Assembly: GCA_020696855.1 (NCBI GenBank)
Contig: JAJFMT010000009.1
Coordinates: 1-45,846 of the forward strand
Direction of reading: 5' to 3'
Origin: Pseudobdellovibrio sp.
Lineage (GTDB): Bacteria; Bdellovibrionota; Bdellovibrionia; Bdellovibrionales; Bdellovibrionaceae
Length of the DNA: 45,846 nucleotides
In this document: positions 14,293-22,962 of the stretch, in pieces
Layout: every line of letters starts with the position of its first letter
Position numbering within the stretch: the first letter of the stretch is position 1
Notes under the pieces: generated by a model
What the model was told of the DNA's origin: nothing
Databases searched by the model: none
What the model saw: the letters and a program-made list of their open reading frames with translations, nothing else
Translations under genes and position numbers: made by a program

Positions 14293-16092
14293 TTAGTTCA
14301 AAAAGTCAGGCGGAAATTCCTGATCGGTGTCTCGATTTGAGATGCGCTCGTAGAACGCCTTATTTCGGGCTATCAGCTTTATATAAGTTCTGGTTTCGTC
14401 GTAAGGAATCTCTTCAATGAACTCCAGAATATCTTCGCGGTTACGGTTCGTCAGCCAGCGTGATAAGGCGTTAGGGCCTGCATTGTACGCTGCAGCCACG
14501 TAAGCGAGCTTGCCGTTTTGTTTACGAACCTGCTCCATCAATTCGTAGCTGCCGATCTGAATATTAATTTCAGGATCATAAAGATCTTCGCTTTTTTTAT
14601 AAGGAACTTCAAATTTTCGTGAAAGCTGCTTAGCTAAACCGGGAATCACTTGCATCAGGCCCATGGCGTCTGCAGCACTGCGGGCTCTTTCGTTGAAACC
14701 TGACTCCTGCTTCATGATTGAGTAAATCAGCGAAGGCGGAAGTTTGGTTTTTTCAGCCATTTCATTAACCTGGTCTTTGTAAGGCCGCGGAAACACCAGC
14801 TCAGGATAATTGATGAACACATCCTGTTTTTCGTCATTGTTTAAACGTGCAAAGCTTCTGAAAAGCGGCATGTAGATTTTTGCTTTCTGCGCAAGGTACA
14901 AAGCCAGATTCACTTCATCGTGCTTGTTGCCGGCAGAGATCAGGCCAGTGGCTCTTTCTGCCAGTGCAAATTCGCGGAACTTAACAAGATCTGCAAAAAT
15001 ATCTTTTTGCGGGATCGTTTCAAGTTTCAAATCGAACTTCACTGTGTTTGTCGGCTTTAAATTTTTAATGGCCGGCAGTTTGCGGCCCAGTTCGCGGTAC
15101 GATACAAGACCGTAATATCCGAAGTAATCATTCTGAATAATGCTTTCGAATATGGCTGTGGCTTCAGCATCACGGTTACCCTGAGCCTTAATGGTGCGGC
15201 CCAGGTAAAATAAAGCGCGGGACTTTTCGGATAAATCCGTAGTTGCATTAGCTAAAGTTCTTAAAGCCGCTTCTGCTTCCGGAAGCTGCTTCTGCTTGTA
15301 AAGAATCCAGGATTTGATCCACATCACACGGTCCATTGTGAAGCTTAAAGACTTCGCCTGAAACTTATCTGCATCGGCAATCGCCAGATCGTAATTGGCA
15401 ACAGCGGCAGCAAAATCTTTCTTCTCTTCTTCGATGCGGGCTTTTAGGTAATACAATTCAGCAACGGAATTCTTCGGAGTCAGGCTTTTTACAGTCGAAT
15501 CAATTGTTTTGATCGCGGTTTCGCCGTCATCATCTGTCCAGAAAGTGCGGGCGTGAATTTGCGAGGCTTCATACAAAATGCCGGCGGCGTCTGAAGACTT
15601 TTTGTTCTTTTTAAAATTCTGTTGCGCCCACTGAAGCATCTGAGTCGTTGTTTTTAAATACTCTTTACGGTCAGACGGAGTTTTTTTCAGGCGTGCACGT
15701 AACTGTTTATAAAGAGAAAACTTTTCTGTTTCTGATTTCTCTTTTTTAATTAATTTTTTAATTCCTGAAATACTTAAGTCGGCCGTGCTTTTATTTTCAG
15801 AGGCCGGAGAGAAGCTTTCGATTTCGGCCGAGTATAAACGGCGCTCGAAATCGGTGAGGGCGGACATGTCAAACTTATAGTCTTTACAGCGGGCCATTGC
15901 GCGCAAGCCGGCCAGATTTTTTAAACTGAAATCTTTGTCGTTTGCTTTTTCAATCAGGTCGTCACAGGTGTAAGTCGACAACACGGATTTGCTTTTTTGA
16001 ATTTCATACAAATCACCCCAAGGCAATAACGATTGAGAACGGCATGATGTCGATAAAAATAAGAAGAATATTCCAATGTAAATACGGCTCAT
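14293..16092 (-). CDS. slt: Soluble-type lytic murein transglycosylase (Slt family), lipoprotein
   Basis: The 599-residue protein cleaves peptidoglycan glycan strands to 1,6-anhydro products. It has a signal ending in LSTSC, a plausible lipobox at residue 17. A long helical, superhelix-like region (TPR-like, about residues 90-420) precedes the catalytic SLT domain: PPSLIYSIMKQESGF with the catalytic Glu at about residue 461, AMGLMQVIPGLA, and AYNAGP with NRWLT-like continuation ALSRWL, then RTYIKLI. The order matches Slt70. It ends 51 bases before the S8 protease on the same strand and starts 19 bases after clpA stops, so it may be part of a clpS-clpA-slt-protease run. The gene name is by family resemblance. 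Confidence 0.9.
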   Translation of the reverse strand: MSRIYIGIFFLFLSTSCRSQSLLPWGDLYEIQKSKSVLSTYTCDDLIEKANDKDFSLKNLAGLRAMARCKDYKFDMSALTDFERRLYSAEIESFSPASENKSTADLSISGIKKLIKKEKSETEKFSLYKQLRARLKKTPSDRKEYLKTTTQMLQWAQQNFKKNKKSSDAAGILYEASQIHARTFWTDDDGETAIKTIDSTVKSLTPKNSVAELYYLKARIEEEKKDFAAAVANYDLAIADADKFQAKSLSFTMDRVMWIKSWILYKQKQLPEAEAALRTLANATTDLSEKSRALFYLGRTIKAQGNRDAEATAIFESIIQNDYFGYYGLVSYRELGRKLPAIKNLKPTNTVKFDLKLETIPQKDIFADLVKFREFALAERATGLISAGNKHDEVNLALYLAQKAKIYMPLFRSFARLNNDEKQDVFINYPELVFPRPYKDQVNEMAEKTKLPPSLIYSIMKQESGFNERARSAADAMGLMQVIPGLAKQLSRKFEVPYKKSEDLYDPEINIQIGSYELMEQVRKQNGKLAYVAAAYNAGPNALSRWLTNRNREDILEFIEEIPYDETRTYIKLIARNKAFYERISNRDTDQEFPPDFLN

Positions 16093-16111
16093 TAAACGCC
16101 CACGTCTTTGG

Positions 16112-18388
16112 TTACGGGATCGTTACTTTGGATTTCACGCTCACCGGTTTATTAAAAGTGAAGGCGAGCTTGTTGCCATCGAAGTCGATTTCAACCCTGC
16201 CTCCGTCTTTAAGTTTACCAAAAAGCAACTCGTCGACCAATTGACTTTTGATAAGTTGGTCGATTTTTCGGGCGATTGGTCTAGCTCCGTAAACAGAATC
16301 GAATCCTTTTTCCGCAATAAATTTCAAGACTTTGTCAGTGTAAACCAGCTCTACTTTTTTCTGAGCGAGTGTGAGTCTCAATTCGGACAGGAATTTCTCA
16401 ACAACTTTAATGATTAAAGCTTCTGTTAACGAGTTAAAATAAACAACGTGATCAAGGCGGTTAATGAACTCAGGAGCGAAGGTTTTTTTGATCGCTTCCT
16501 GGCTGACTCCGGTCGAATCTTTTTTGCCTAAGCCTATCTGGCCTTTGGCAACATCGCTGGCACCGGCGTTTGTGGTGAGAACGATTAAAGTGTTCTTGAA
16601 GTCAACGGTGCGTCCGTTACCGTCGGTCAGACGGCCTCCGTCCATAACCTGTAGTAAAATATTATAAATATCAGGATGCGCTTTTTCGATCTCATCCAGT
16701 AAAATCAGCGAATACGGATGCTTCTGAACGTGCTCGGTCAGCTGACCGCCTTGTTCATAGCCGACGTATCCCGGAGGGGCACCCACCAGGCGTGAGATCG
16801 CGTGCTTTTCTAAGTATTCACTCATGTCATAACGCTGAAACTGAATTCCTAAAATACGCGCGAGCTGCTTGCAGACTTCGGTTTTACCGACACCGGTCGG
16901 GCCGGCAAATAAGAATGAACCCCAAGGTTTTTCTTTATGATCAAGCCCGCTGCGCGCGAACTTGATGGCCTGAACTAAAGCGTCGATAGCTTCGTCCTGA
17001 CCAAAAACCACGGATTTAAGTTTTTTATCGAGATCTTTCAGGCCTTTAAGATCATCCTGTGACATCTCAACAGTCGGGATTCCTGAAAGCCTGCTGATCA
17101 CTTCCATCACATCTTTCGCTGAGATCGAGCGGTCAGTGCGGTTCTGCAGTTTAACAGTACTGCCGACTTCATCTAAAAGATCGATGGCTTTGTCGGGAAG
17201 TTTGCTGCTGCTTAAATATTTTTGTGAAAGCTCAGTGCAGGCTTTAATTGCTTCTTCTGTGTATTCAACTTTGTGAAAAGTTTCGTATTTGGATTTAATC
17301 CCGCGCAAAATGTGAAGAGTGTCTTCCAGGCTCGGCTCTGAAACATCGAGGCGCTGAAAACGGCGTGATAAGGCGCGGTCCTTTTCGAAATGCTGACGGA
17401 ATTCCTGAAACGTAGTTGCTCCAATGCATGTTATTTCTCCTTTAGTAAGCGCCGGTTTTAACATGTTAGAGGCATCCATTGATCCACCCGAAATAGAGCC
17501 GGCGCCAACTACGGTGTGAATTTCATCAATGAAAAGGATCACATTTTTTTTATCTTTGGCTTCTTTTAATATGCTTTTCATGCGGCCTTCAAAGTCGCCG
17601 CGGTACTTGGCACCTGCTAAAACAGAACCCAAATCAACAGAGTAAATAATTTTATTTTTCAAAAAGTCGGGGACTTGGCCGGTGACAATTTTTTCTGCGA
17701 GGCCTTCCGCTACAGCGGTTTTACCGACACCCGAGTCACCAATAAGGAGAGGATTGTTTTTCGTGCGCCTCCCCAGTGTCTGAATCATTTTTTGAATCAG
17801 ATCTTCGCGGCCGACGAGAGGGTCTTTCTTCCCTGACAAGACGTATTCATTTAAATTGAGAGCAAAGTCATCCAGAGTGGATTTTCGGTCAGCTTCCGCT
17901 GTTGTAGAGCCTTCTTCGCTAAGTCCGCGAGAGGGGCCTGACGCCAGTTCGTGGCTGACGATCGAGATCACATCAAACTGACGGATACCGCATTTTTCAA
18001 GACAGTATGTCGCGTACGATTTCTTTTCTTCCATCATAGAAATCAGAACGTGGCCTTCGTGAACTTCGTTCTTTCCAGCAGCTGACATCTGTAAAGCGGC
18101 ACGCTCAAAAACGCGGTGCAGCGACATCGTCAGATCAGCGCGCCAGTTCTGTACGCCGCCATGATCCTTTTTGTTTTCATCATTTAAAAGAGGATTTTTA
18201 TCAATGTAGGTCTTTAATTCTTTTTTGATTTCCGTCGCAGAACTTCCGAGCTTTTCCAAAATATCCACGATCATCGGAGCTTCGACTAAACAATAGAGGA
18301 GGTGCTCAAGCGTGACAAATTCATGATTTTTTTTCGTTGCAAGCTCGATTGCTTTTCCTAACCTCTTATCAAGTTCTTTTGAAAGCAT
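16112..18388 (-). CDS. clpA: ATP-dependent Clp protease ATP-binding subunit ClpA
   Basis: The 758-residue protein, the same length as E. coli ClpA, is the unfoldase of the ClpAP protease. It has the N-terminal double Clp repeat ([13 protein letters not shown] near residue 25), a first AAA+ module with Walker [17 protein letters not shown] (about 210) and Walker [14 protein letters not shown], and a second with [16 protein letters not shown] (about 490) and [16 protein letters not shown]. The IGL loop (GQIGLGKK, about 615) is the ClpP docking tripeptide. The start is supported by AGGAGG, six bases before the ATG, inside the 3' end of clpS. clpP itself is not in this window. It acts in the cytoplasm on N-degron and other substrates. 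Confidence 0.97.
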   Translation of the reverse strand: MLSKELDKRLGKAIELATKKNHEFVTLEHLLYCLVEAPMIVDILEKLGSSATEIKKELKTYIDKNPLLNDENKKDHGGVQNWRADLTMSLHRVFERAALQMSAAGKNEVHEGHVLISMMEEKKSYATYCLEKCGIRQFDVISIVSHELASGPSRGLSEEGSTTAEADRKSTLDDFALNLNEYVLSGKKDPLVGREDLIQKMIQTLGRRTKNNPLLIGDSGVGKTAVAEGLAEKIVTGQVPDFLKNKIIYSVDLGSVLAGAKYRGDFEGRMKSILKEAKDKKNVILFIDEIHTVVGAGSISGGSMDASNMLKPALTKGEITCIGATTFQEFRQHFEKDRALSRRFQRLDVSEPSLEDTLHILRGIKSKYETFHKVEYTEEAIKACTELSQKYLSSSKLPDKAIDLLDEVGSTVKLQNRTDRSISAKDVMEVISRLSGIPTVEMSQDDLKGLKDLDKKLKSVVFGQDEAIDALVQAIKFARSGLDHKEKPWGSFLFAGPTGVGKTEVCKQLARILGIQFQRYDMSEYLEKHAISRLVGAPPGYVGYEQGGQLTEHVQKHPYSLILLDEIEKAHPDIYNILLQVMDGGRLTDGNGRTVDFKNTLIVLTTNAGASDVAKGQIGLGKKDSTGVSQEAIKKTFAPEFINRLDHVVYFNSLTEALIIKVVEKFLSELRLTLAQKKVELVYTDKVLKFIAEKGFDSVYGARPIARKIDQLIKSQLVDELLFGKLKDGGRVEIDFDGNKLAFTFNKPVSVKSKVTIP

Positions 18389-18709
18389 TTAGACCTCCTC
18401 GTAACTTGTTTTGAGCGGATACTGACTGTTCTTTGCAAACTGATTGGCCTGAGCCGACTTGGTTTCCGCCACCTCGTACGAATAGATTCCTGCAATGCCT
18501 ATGCCCTTATTATGGACATCGAGCATAACTTTTGTTGCCTCTGCGTCACTCTTCGAAAAGAATTTTTTTAACACAAATGTAACAAAGTCCATTGGGGTAT
18601 AGTCGTCGTTATGAATTAAAACTTTGTACTCTTTTGGCTCGGCTACGTCTTCGTCGAGCGCTAGACCATGGTCGTGCTTGGGGTTGTTGTTGTCCATCGT
18701 GGTGATCAT
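18389..18709 (-). CDS. clpS: ClpS, adaptor of the ClpAP protease
   Basis: The product, 106 residues from the ATG at 18709, delivers N-degron substrates to ClpA. The core has YKVLIHNDDYTPMDFVTFVL, with the Asn-Asp-Asp and downstream Met/Val that build the N-degron pocket, then HNKGIGIAGIYSYEVAETK, the usual H..G...G.y..eiA.tK motif. The N-terminus is flexible and rich in Asn, His and Asp, as in other ClpS. A TTG at 18718 and an ATG at 18697 are other possible starts; GGGTG gives weak support to the chosen one. It is directly followed by clpA (no gap, shared ribosome binding region), as in many proteobacteria. Confidence 0.95.
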   Translation of the reverse strand: MITTMDNNNPKHDHGLALDEDVAEPKEYKVLIHNDDYTPMDFVTFVLKKFFSKSDAEATKVMLDVHNKGIGIAGIYSYEVAETKSAQANQFAKNSQYPLKTSYEEV

Positions 18710-18760
18710 GGCACCCAAAATATCAAAATGAAATAGGTATTTTTTTTCTTAAACAACATG

Positions 18761-18788
18761 TTGCACTTCTTTATTTTACTGTTACGAT
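18761..18788 (+). promoter_or_regulatory. Possible promoter of the first pilin gene
   Basis: TTGCAC and TACGAT, 16 bases apart, lie in an AT-rich gap about 60 bases before the pilin start. The match to sigma-70 boxes is only fair, and I find no convincing sigma-54 site of the GG-N10-GC type, which controls pilins in several other bacteria. Confidence 0.25.
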
Positions 18789-18846
18789 TAATTTGTTAAG
18801 AAAACATTATAACTTTTAAACAAGAACGTTTTATAAGGAGACGGAA

Positions 18847-19413
18847 ATGAAAAAACTATTAAATAAGTCAGGTTTCTCGATGATCGAGCTGATGGTTGTT
18901 GTTGCCATCATTGGGGTTTTAGCTGCAATCGGTATCCCGCAGTACTCAAAATTCCAAGCGAAAGCTCGTCAATCTGAAGCGAAACTGTCTTTGGCAGCAT
19001 TGTTCACGGCAGAAGAGTCTTTTCGACAAGAATGGAATCAATTTTCCGTCGACTTGAAGAACATCGGTTTCTCTGTTCAAGGTTCACGCTTAAGATACGT
19101 AACTGGATTCCAATCAGGTACAGCTTGTACTTCTTACTCAACTGGTTTGGGTGCCCCTGCTGAAGCGACGACTGCAGCAAACACTTGGTCAGATGGCGGT
19201 AACGTAAATACTTCTGGTGCTTCATGGGCATCTACTATGACTAAATTAACTACTGCTTCTGCTACTTCATGTGCACAAGCAACTTTCACTGGCGTTGCTT
19301 ACGGAACTGTAGCTGCTACAGCTGCTGACCCTGGTACAACTTCTGGTGACACTTGGTCAGTTAACCAAGTTAAATTGATCTCTAACACTCAGGTTAACTT
19401 AGGTTCTAACTAA
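18847..19413 (+). CDS. pilA: Type IV pilin, paralogue 1
   Basis: The 188-residue protein has a class III (type IV pilin) leader: MKKLLNKSG followed by [20 protein letters not shown], cleaved after Gly9 by prepilin peptidase with N-methylation of Phe and with the conserved Glu5. The globular part is Gly/Ser/Thr/Ala-rich, with a Cys in TACTSYS and one in TSCAQATF that can form the D-region disulfide. The ribosome binding site AAGGAGACGG is strong, and the codons favour T-ending, probably highly used forms (GGT, GCT, ACT, TTC, AAC), so this is likely the abundant pilin. A stem-loop covers the stop codon. The TPR gene follows 12 bases later. In Bdellovibrio-type predators pili are linked to prey entry (known for the group). 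Confidence 0.93.
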   Translation: MKKLLNKSGFSMIELMVVVAIIGVLAAIGIPQYSKFQAKARQSEAKLSLAALFTAEESFRQEWNQFSVDLKNIGFSVQGSRLRYVTGFQSGTACTSYSTGLGAPAEATTAANTWSDGGNVNTSGASWASTMTKLTTASATSCAQATFTGVAYGTVAATAADPGTTSGDTWSVNQVKLISNTQVNLGSN

Positions 19414-19420
19414 GCTTAAC
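19393..19420 (+). promoter_or_regulatory. Stem-loop over the stop codon of pilin 1
   Basis: GTTAA-CTTAG pairs with CTAAG-c-TTAAC around a 7-base loop; the TAA stop is in the right arm. A similar stem, AACTTAG/CTAAGTT, sits on the stop codon of the second pilin, so the element is shared. It may stabilise the abundant pilin mRNA against the downstream TPR gene or attenuate read-through; there is no T run. Confidence 0.5.
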
Positions 19421-19425
19421 TTTCG

Positions 19426-20082
19426 ATGTTGAAAAGTTATTTCGTTGAAATAAGGCTGCTGGTTATAGCGGCCTTATTTTTTTTGGGGCAAGGATTATTT
19501 CAGCGGCCTGTAAGTCAGGACCGCACGATGTATGTGGCGCCACCACTGGAAATCAAACATCTTCTTTCCGGATTCGGTTCGCAAGCTTCAGACTCTTTCT
19601 GGTTGCGAGCCATTCAAGATACTGAATACTGCGAGAAATTTATTTCTGAGAGAGTGTGTACAGGAAAGTCCTGGCTTTTCAATATGATAAACTTAACAGT
19701 TGAACTGGATCCTAACTTTATCGAAGCCTATTACTACGGTGGTCTTTCACTGACCGTATTGATTGAAGACACTCCTGGAGCGAAAATAATTTTTGATAAG
19801 GGTGTTGAGAAATTTCAACACGAGTGGCAGCTGTTATACGCGGCCGCTTATCACGCTCTATTCGAACAGAAAGACAAAAAGAAAGCCGCTAAACTTTATT
19901 TTATGGCAGCAAACAGCGGCGCCCCGGCGTGGGTGAGACTATCGGCTGGTAAACTGGCGGTTGATGGCGGGGATAAAGCCACTGCTGAAGAGATTTTGCA
20001 GCACATGATTGATACCGAACAGGACCCAGAATGGGTGAGACAGTTGAAAACTCGGCTGGAAGAAAGTAGACTCAAAAAATAA
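19426..20082 (+). CDS. TPR-like membrane-anchored protein in the pilin locus
   Basis: The 218-residue product has one hydrophobic segment near the N-terminus (LLVIAALFFLGQGLF), most likely an uncleaved anchor, and then a helical domain. Pairs such as FIEAYYYGGLSL, LYAAAYHALFEQKDKKKA and AKLYFMAANSGAPAWV have the spacing of tetratricopeptide repeats, known protein-protein interaction units. The domain should face the periplasm. It lies between two near-identical pilin genes on the same strand, 12 bases after the first and 35 before the second, so a role in pilus assembly or pilin handling is likely but unproved. The ATG has no clear ribosome binding site, which suggests lower translation than that of the pilin. 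Confidence 0.8.
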   Translation: MLKSYFVEIRLLVIAALFFLGQGLFQRPVSQDRTMYVAPPLEIKHLLSGFGSQASDSFWLRAIQDTEYCEKFISERVCTGKSWLFNMINLTVELDPNFIEAYYYGGLSLTVLIEDTPGAKIIFDKGVEKFQHEWQLLYAAAYHALFEQKDKKKAAKLYFMAANSGAPAWVRLSAGKLAVDGGDKATAEEILQHMIDTEQDPEWVRQLKTRLEESRLKK

Positions 20083-20117
20083 CAAATGTGATATAATTTA
20101 GTTTAGGGGGATCTTAT

Positions 20118-20684
20118 ATGAAAAAAATAACCTTCTCCAAAAAAGGTTTCTCGATGATCGAGCTTATGGTTGTTGTCGCCATCATCGGTGTTCTTGCCGC
20201 GATCGGTATCCCACGCTACCAGAAGTTTCAGGCTAAAGCGCGCCAGTCTGAAGCGAAGTTGGCTTTAGCTGCTTTATTTACTGCTGAAGAATCTTTTCGT
20301 CAGGAATGGAATCAGTTTTCGGTAGATTTAAAAAACATCGGCTTTTCAGTTCAAGGCTCGCGATTAAGATACGTTACAGGGTTTCAGTCAGGTACGGCTT
20401 GTACATCATATAGTACGGGTCTCGGAGCACCGGCTGAAGCGACGACAGCTGCCAATACATGGTCTGATGGCGGTAACGTCAATACGAGCAGTGCCGGCTG
20501 GGCCACCACTATTACTAAGCCTACAACGGTTTCAACTACATCTTGTGCGCAAGCCACATTCACAGCTGCAGCCTATGGTGTCGTAGCGGCAACAGCTTCT
20601 GATCCGGGTGCCACGTCAGGTGACACGTGGACTGTTAATCAGGTTAAGCTGATTTCAAATACGCAAGTGAACTTAGGTAACTAA
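20118..20684 (+). CDS. Type IV pilin, paralogue 2
   Basis: The 188-residue protein has the leader [10 protein letters not shown] and then the same [20 protein letters not shown] helix as paralogue 1. By eye the mature parts differ at about 16 of about 178 positions, mostly in the C-terminal third (for instance SGAS/SSAG, TMTKL/TITKP), while about 75 residues from [11 protein letters not shown] to GGNVNTS are identical. The DNA differs at a great many third positions. Both disulfide Cys are kept. The ribosome binding site (AGGGGGATC) is good, and the codon choice is more average than in paralogue 1, so it may be a minor or stage-specific pilin. Its 3' end is the first unit of a 32-bp tandem repeat (20670-20748). 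Confidence 0.92.
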   Translation: MKKITFSKKGFSMIELMVVVAIIGVLAAIGIPRYQKFQAKARQSEAKLALAALFTAEESFRQEWNQFSVDLKNIGFSVQGSRLRYVTGFQSGTACTSYSTGLGAPAEATTAANTWSDGGNVNTSSAGWATTITKPTTVSTTSCAQATFTAAAYGVVAATASDPGATSGDTWTVNQVKLISNTQVNLGN

Positions 20685-20748
20685 GTTCACCAGCTAATAG
20701 CAACTTAGGTAACTAAGTTCACCAGCTAATAGCAACTTAGGTAACTAA
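20670..20748 (+). repeat. 32-bp tandem repeat carrying the pilin 2 stop codon, 2.5 copies
   Basis: Two exact units (20670-20701, 20702-20733) and a third partial one (20734-20748) begin with AACTTAGGTAACTAA, which in the first copy encodes the last residues Asn-Leu-Gly-Asn and the stop. Each of the first two units contains the palindrome AACTTAG-gtaa-CTAAGTT, so the mRNA has two successive identical hairpins after the gene. The repeat abuts the 3' end of the convergent membrane-protein gene. Confidence 0.9.
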
Positions 20749-20756
20749 TATATAAC

Positions 20757-22826
20757 TTAAAATTTTTTGGCGACCGGTATGAGATACTTATACCGGTCGT
20801 ATGCATTTTGGAAGACTTCCTTCGAGCGGCTATCATGATTGGCTTCTGCAATTGCGACTAAATCTAAAATAAAAGGAACGAACTCCGGCGAATTAAACTT
20901 CGCTCGCGAGAACTTGTCCGTAAGAGCTGAAACCGCAGCGTTATCCTGCTTTTTGTAATAGTTTTGAAACAGTTCGATGTATGCGGGGGCATAGTCAGGT
21001 TTAAGCTCCAGAGCTTTTGATTCCGCTTCTACGAAGGCAGCTTCGTTTCCGGCTTGCAAGTGAAGGCGGCCCATTTCCGAAAAAATTTTCGGGTGGTAAG
21101 GGGTGACTTGTAAAACCTCATTGTAATAGCTGAATGCTTTTTCAGGAGAGCTGATGACTCCGCGAAAAAAAAGTTCCTGATAAACTTCTGCCGTTAACTG
21201 AACGTAGTGAATGATGCCGGGGCTCAGCCTCATGCATTGATTCATATTCTCATCGATCGCCTGTAAAGAGTTTTGCAGATCTTGTGCCTTGAGTGATTTG
21301 TAGTTCCGCCCCAGCATTTCGGTATAGAGGCGCCCCACATAGCAGTAGTTAAGGCCATCCTGCGGGTTAAGTGCAACTGCTTTGAAGGTCAAATCAAGAG
21401 ATTTGAGTTTGTCGGCGTTTACTTTTTCGTTCCTGAGCCAGGACTGAATTAAAATATCCGACTTCCACACGCCATAAGTGTTCAGCAAAAGCAGGGCTGC
21501 TGCCAAAAACGAAAGGCCCAGCACCGCAGAGCGTATTGAACCACGCAAGGTAAAAGATTTCTTTTGAACATCACTCTGAAAAACAGAAAACAGAACAGCA
21601 AATGCTGTAAAGAGAATCTGCGTTGTTATCATGTTGAAGGCCGTCAGGTTCGCAAGAAATAAGTAATTAAAACCGGCGAAGGCTGCCAGAGAGACGGTTT
21701 CGCTTTCTGCGGGTTCTTTTTTAAAAAACAGTTTTCCGGCTTTCACTAACAAAAAAACATAAAGAAAAAGTGTAATGAGTAAACCCGCAAGACCCTGATT
21801 TACCAGCAAGTCGCCCAGGTGATTGTGGGCCTTGATCCAGCCGTTTTCCCAGTATTCGAATAAGTTGATCTCAGCCGTCTGAAACGGGCGGTGTGCCGAT
21901 AAGAACATCTGCGGACCGTAGCCGAAAACAGGTTTCTCTTTCCATGCTTCAATGCCGCTTTGTAAAACGAGCTTCCGGGTTTCAAGCCCCTTACTCACCA
22001 TTTCAGATGAAAGCTTCGATTGAATTTCAGATTCGGATTTTTGTATCTGAAACAAAGCCGTGCTGACGGCGATAAGCAGGCAAAACGCAATAATTTTTTT
22101 AACAGCCTGGTAACGCTTCCGGTGAAGTCCATAGTAGATGACGATAAGTAAAAACGTAAGCCAAAGCACCGCCAGCGGCATTCGTGAACCGGTATGTAGA
22201 ATAACAAAATTCGTAAAAAATAAAAGTGCGCCTGAAAGAAAAATTTCTGCAGCCCGGTTTGCATTGCGAAAAAAATAGGTACACGCAAAAGGAGCTAAGC
22301 AACCCAGTAATGTAGCGTAGGCGACAGGTTGCCCTTGGGTGCCGAAAACGGAATAGTGGAATCCCCACCAGGGAAGATTCAAATCAAAAATTTGAATCAG
22401 CCCGCAGACGAGCTGCAACGTCAGCATTCCGCAAAATAGAAAATAAATAGGTCGGGTGTTATTCTCTTTAAAATCAATCTGCAGAAGCAGAACGGAAAGC
22501 AGAAGTCCCGCCAGAATTGTAACCATGGAATCAGAGGGCAAAAGTTTATCGCCCCAAAAAGATAGAAACGTATTCGCCGCTAAAAAATAAGAAACCAATG
22601 AGCTGAAAGTGAAAAGGGATATCAGCAGTAAAACTTTATTGTACCGAAATTCTAAAACTGAACTGCGAAGCTTCCAGAAAATGAAGGCTGAGAAAAGAAG
22701 TGTGATCGCCGCAACCGAAAAGCAAAGTTTAGGGAATTCCCATGGCGAAGAACCGTTTCCGGTAAAATTTATCAGCGGTAATAAAAACAAAAAACCATAA
22801 ATTCCGCCGACCAAATACCTTTGCAT
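20757..22826 (-). CDS. O-antigen ligase/Wzy-type membrane protein with C-terminal TPR domain
   Basis: The 689-residue product has about ten hydrophobic segments in residues 1-470. A loop with FGTQGQPVAYATLLG (about 165) and the large periplasmic loop KEKPVFGYGPQMF followed by KAHNHLGDLLVNQGLAGLL (about 295-345) match the Wzy_C/WaaL pattern, whose His and Arg transfer or polymerise lipid-linked sugars. The C-terminal about 200 residues are TPR-like (AFSYYNEVLQVTPYHPKI, ALELKPDYAPAYIELF). Proteins of this build include O-antigen ligases and PglL/PilO-type oligosaccharyltransferases that glycosylate pilins. Because it sits beside two pilin genes, pilin glycosylation is a good guess, not proved. 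It is transcribed towards the pilins; no glycosyltransferase cluster is near. Confidence 0.82.
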   Translation of the reverse strand: MQRYLVGGIYGFLFLLPLINFTGNGSSPWEFPKLCFSVAAITLLFSAFIFWKLRSSVLEFRYNKVLLLISLFTFSSLVSYFLAANTFLSFWGDKLLPSDSMVTILAGLLLSVLLLQIDFKENNTRPIYFLFCGMLTLQLVCGLIQIFDLNLPWWGFHYSVFGTQGQPVAYATLLGCLAPFACTYFFRNANRAAEIFLSGALLFFTNFVILHTGSRMPLAVLWLTFLLIVIYYGLHRKRYQAVKKIIAFCLLIAVSTALFQIQKSESEIQSKLSSEMVSKGLETRKLVLQSGIEAWKEKPVFGYGPQMFLSAHRPFQTAEINLFEYWENGWIKAHNHLGDLLVNQGLAGLLITLFLYVFLLVKAGKLFFKKEPAESETVSLAAFAGFNYLFLANLTAFNMITTQILFTAFAVLFSVFQSDVQKKSFTLRGSIRSAVLGLSFLAAALLLLNTYGVWKSDILIQSWLRNEKVNADKLKSLDLTFKAVALNPQDGLNYCYVGRLYTEMLGRNYKSLKAQDLQNSLQAIDENMNQCMRLSPGIIHYVQLTAEVYQELFFRGVISSPEKAFSYYNEVLQVTPYHPKIFSEMGRLHLQAGNEAAFVEAESKALELKPDYAPAYIELFQNYYKKQDNAAVSALTDKFSRAKFNSPEFVPFILDLVAIAEANHDSRSKEVFQNAYDRYKYLIPVAKKF

Positions 22827-22880
22827 GCATCAACTAAAACATGCTTTTTAACCTCTGTTAAACTAAATTTTGGGCTGTTT

Positions 22881-22901
22881 TGCTTGCCCAGCAAGCATTT
22901 T
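22881..22901 (+). promoter_or_regulatory. Hairpin upstream of dnaJ
   Basis: TGCTTGC and GCAAGCA pair perfectly around a 3-base loop, followed by four T, 62 bases before the dnaJ start. It may be a leader hairpin or attenuator of dnaJ, or a weak terminator. It does not match the CIRCE heat-shock operator. Confidence 0.5.
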
Positions 22902-22962
22902 GAAACGCCTTCTCTAAGTCCCTTCTTGACGTTTATGAAAAAAAACTCATAGTGAGAAAGCT

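Noticed and set aside
14293..18709. A dedicated predation or secretion system formed by the slt-clpA-clpS run
   Set aside because: The genes are ordinary housekeeping families, and clpS-clpA adjacency is common, so nothing indicates a special system.
18719..18846. A sigma-54 promoter for pilin 1
   Set aside because: No GG and GC pair with 10-base spacing in a TGGCAC/TTGC context is visible.
20670..20748. A possible CRISPR array
   Set aside because: The 32-bp units are in direct tandem without spacers and include the pilin coding end, so this is a local tandem duplication.
22926..22954. TTGACG upstream of dnaJ as a promoter
   Set aside because: With 17-base spacing the -10 box would be ATAGTG, a poor match, and transcription would start at the ATG itself.
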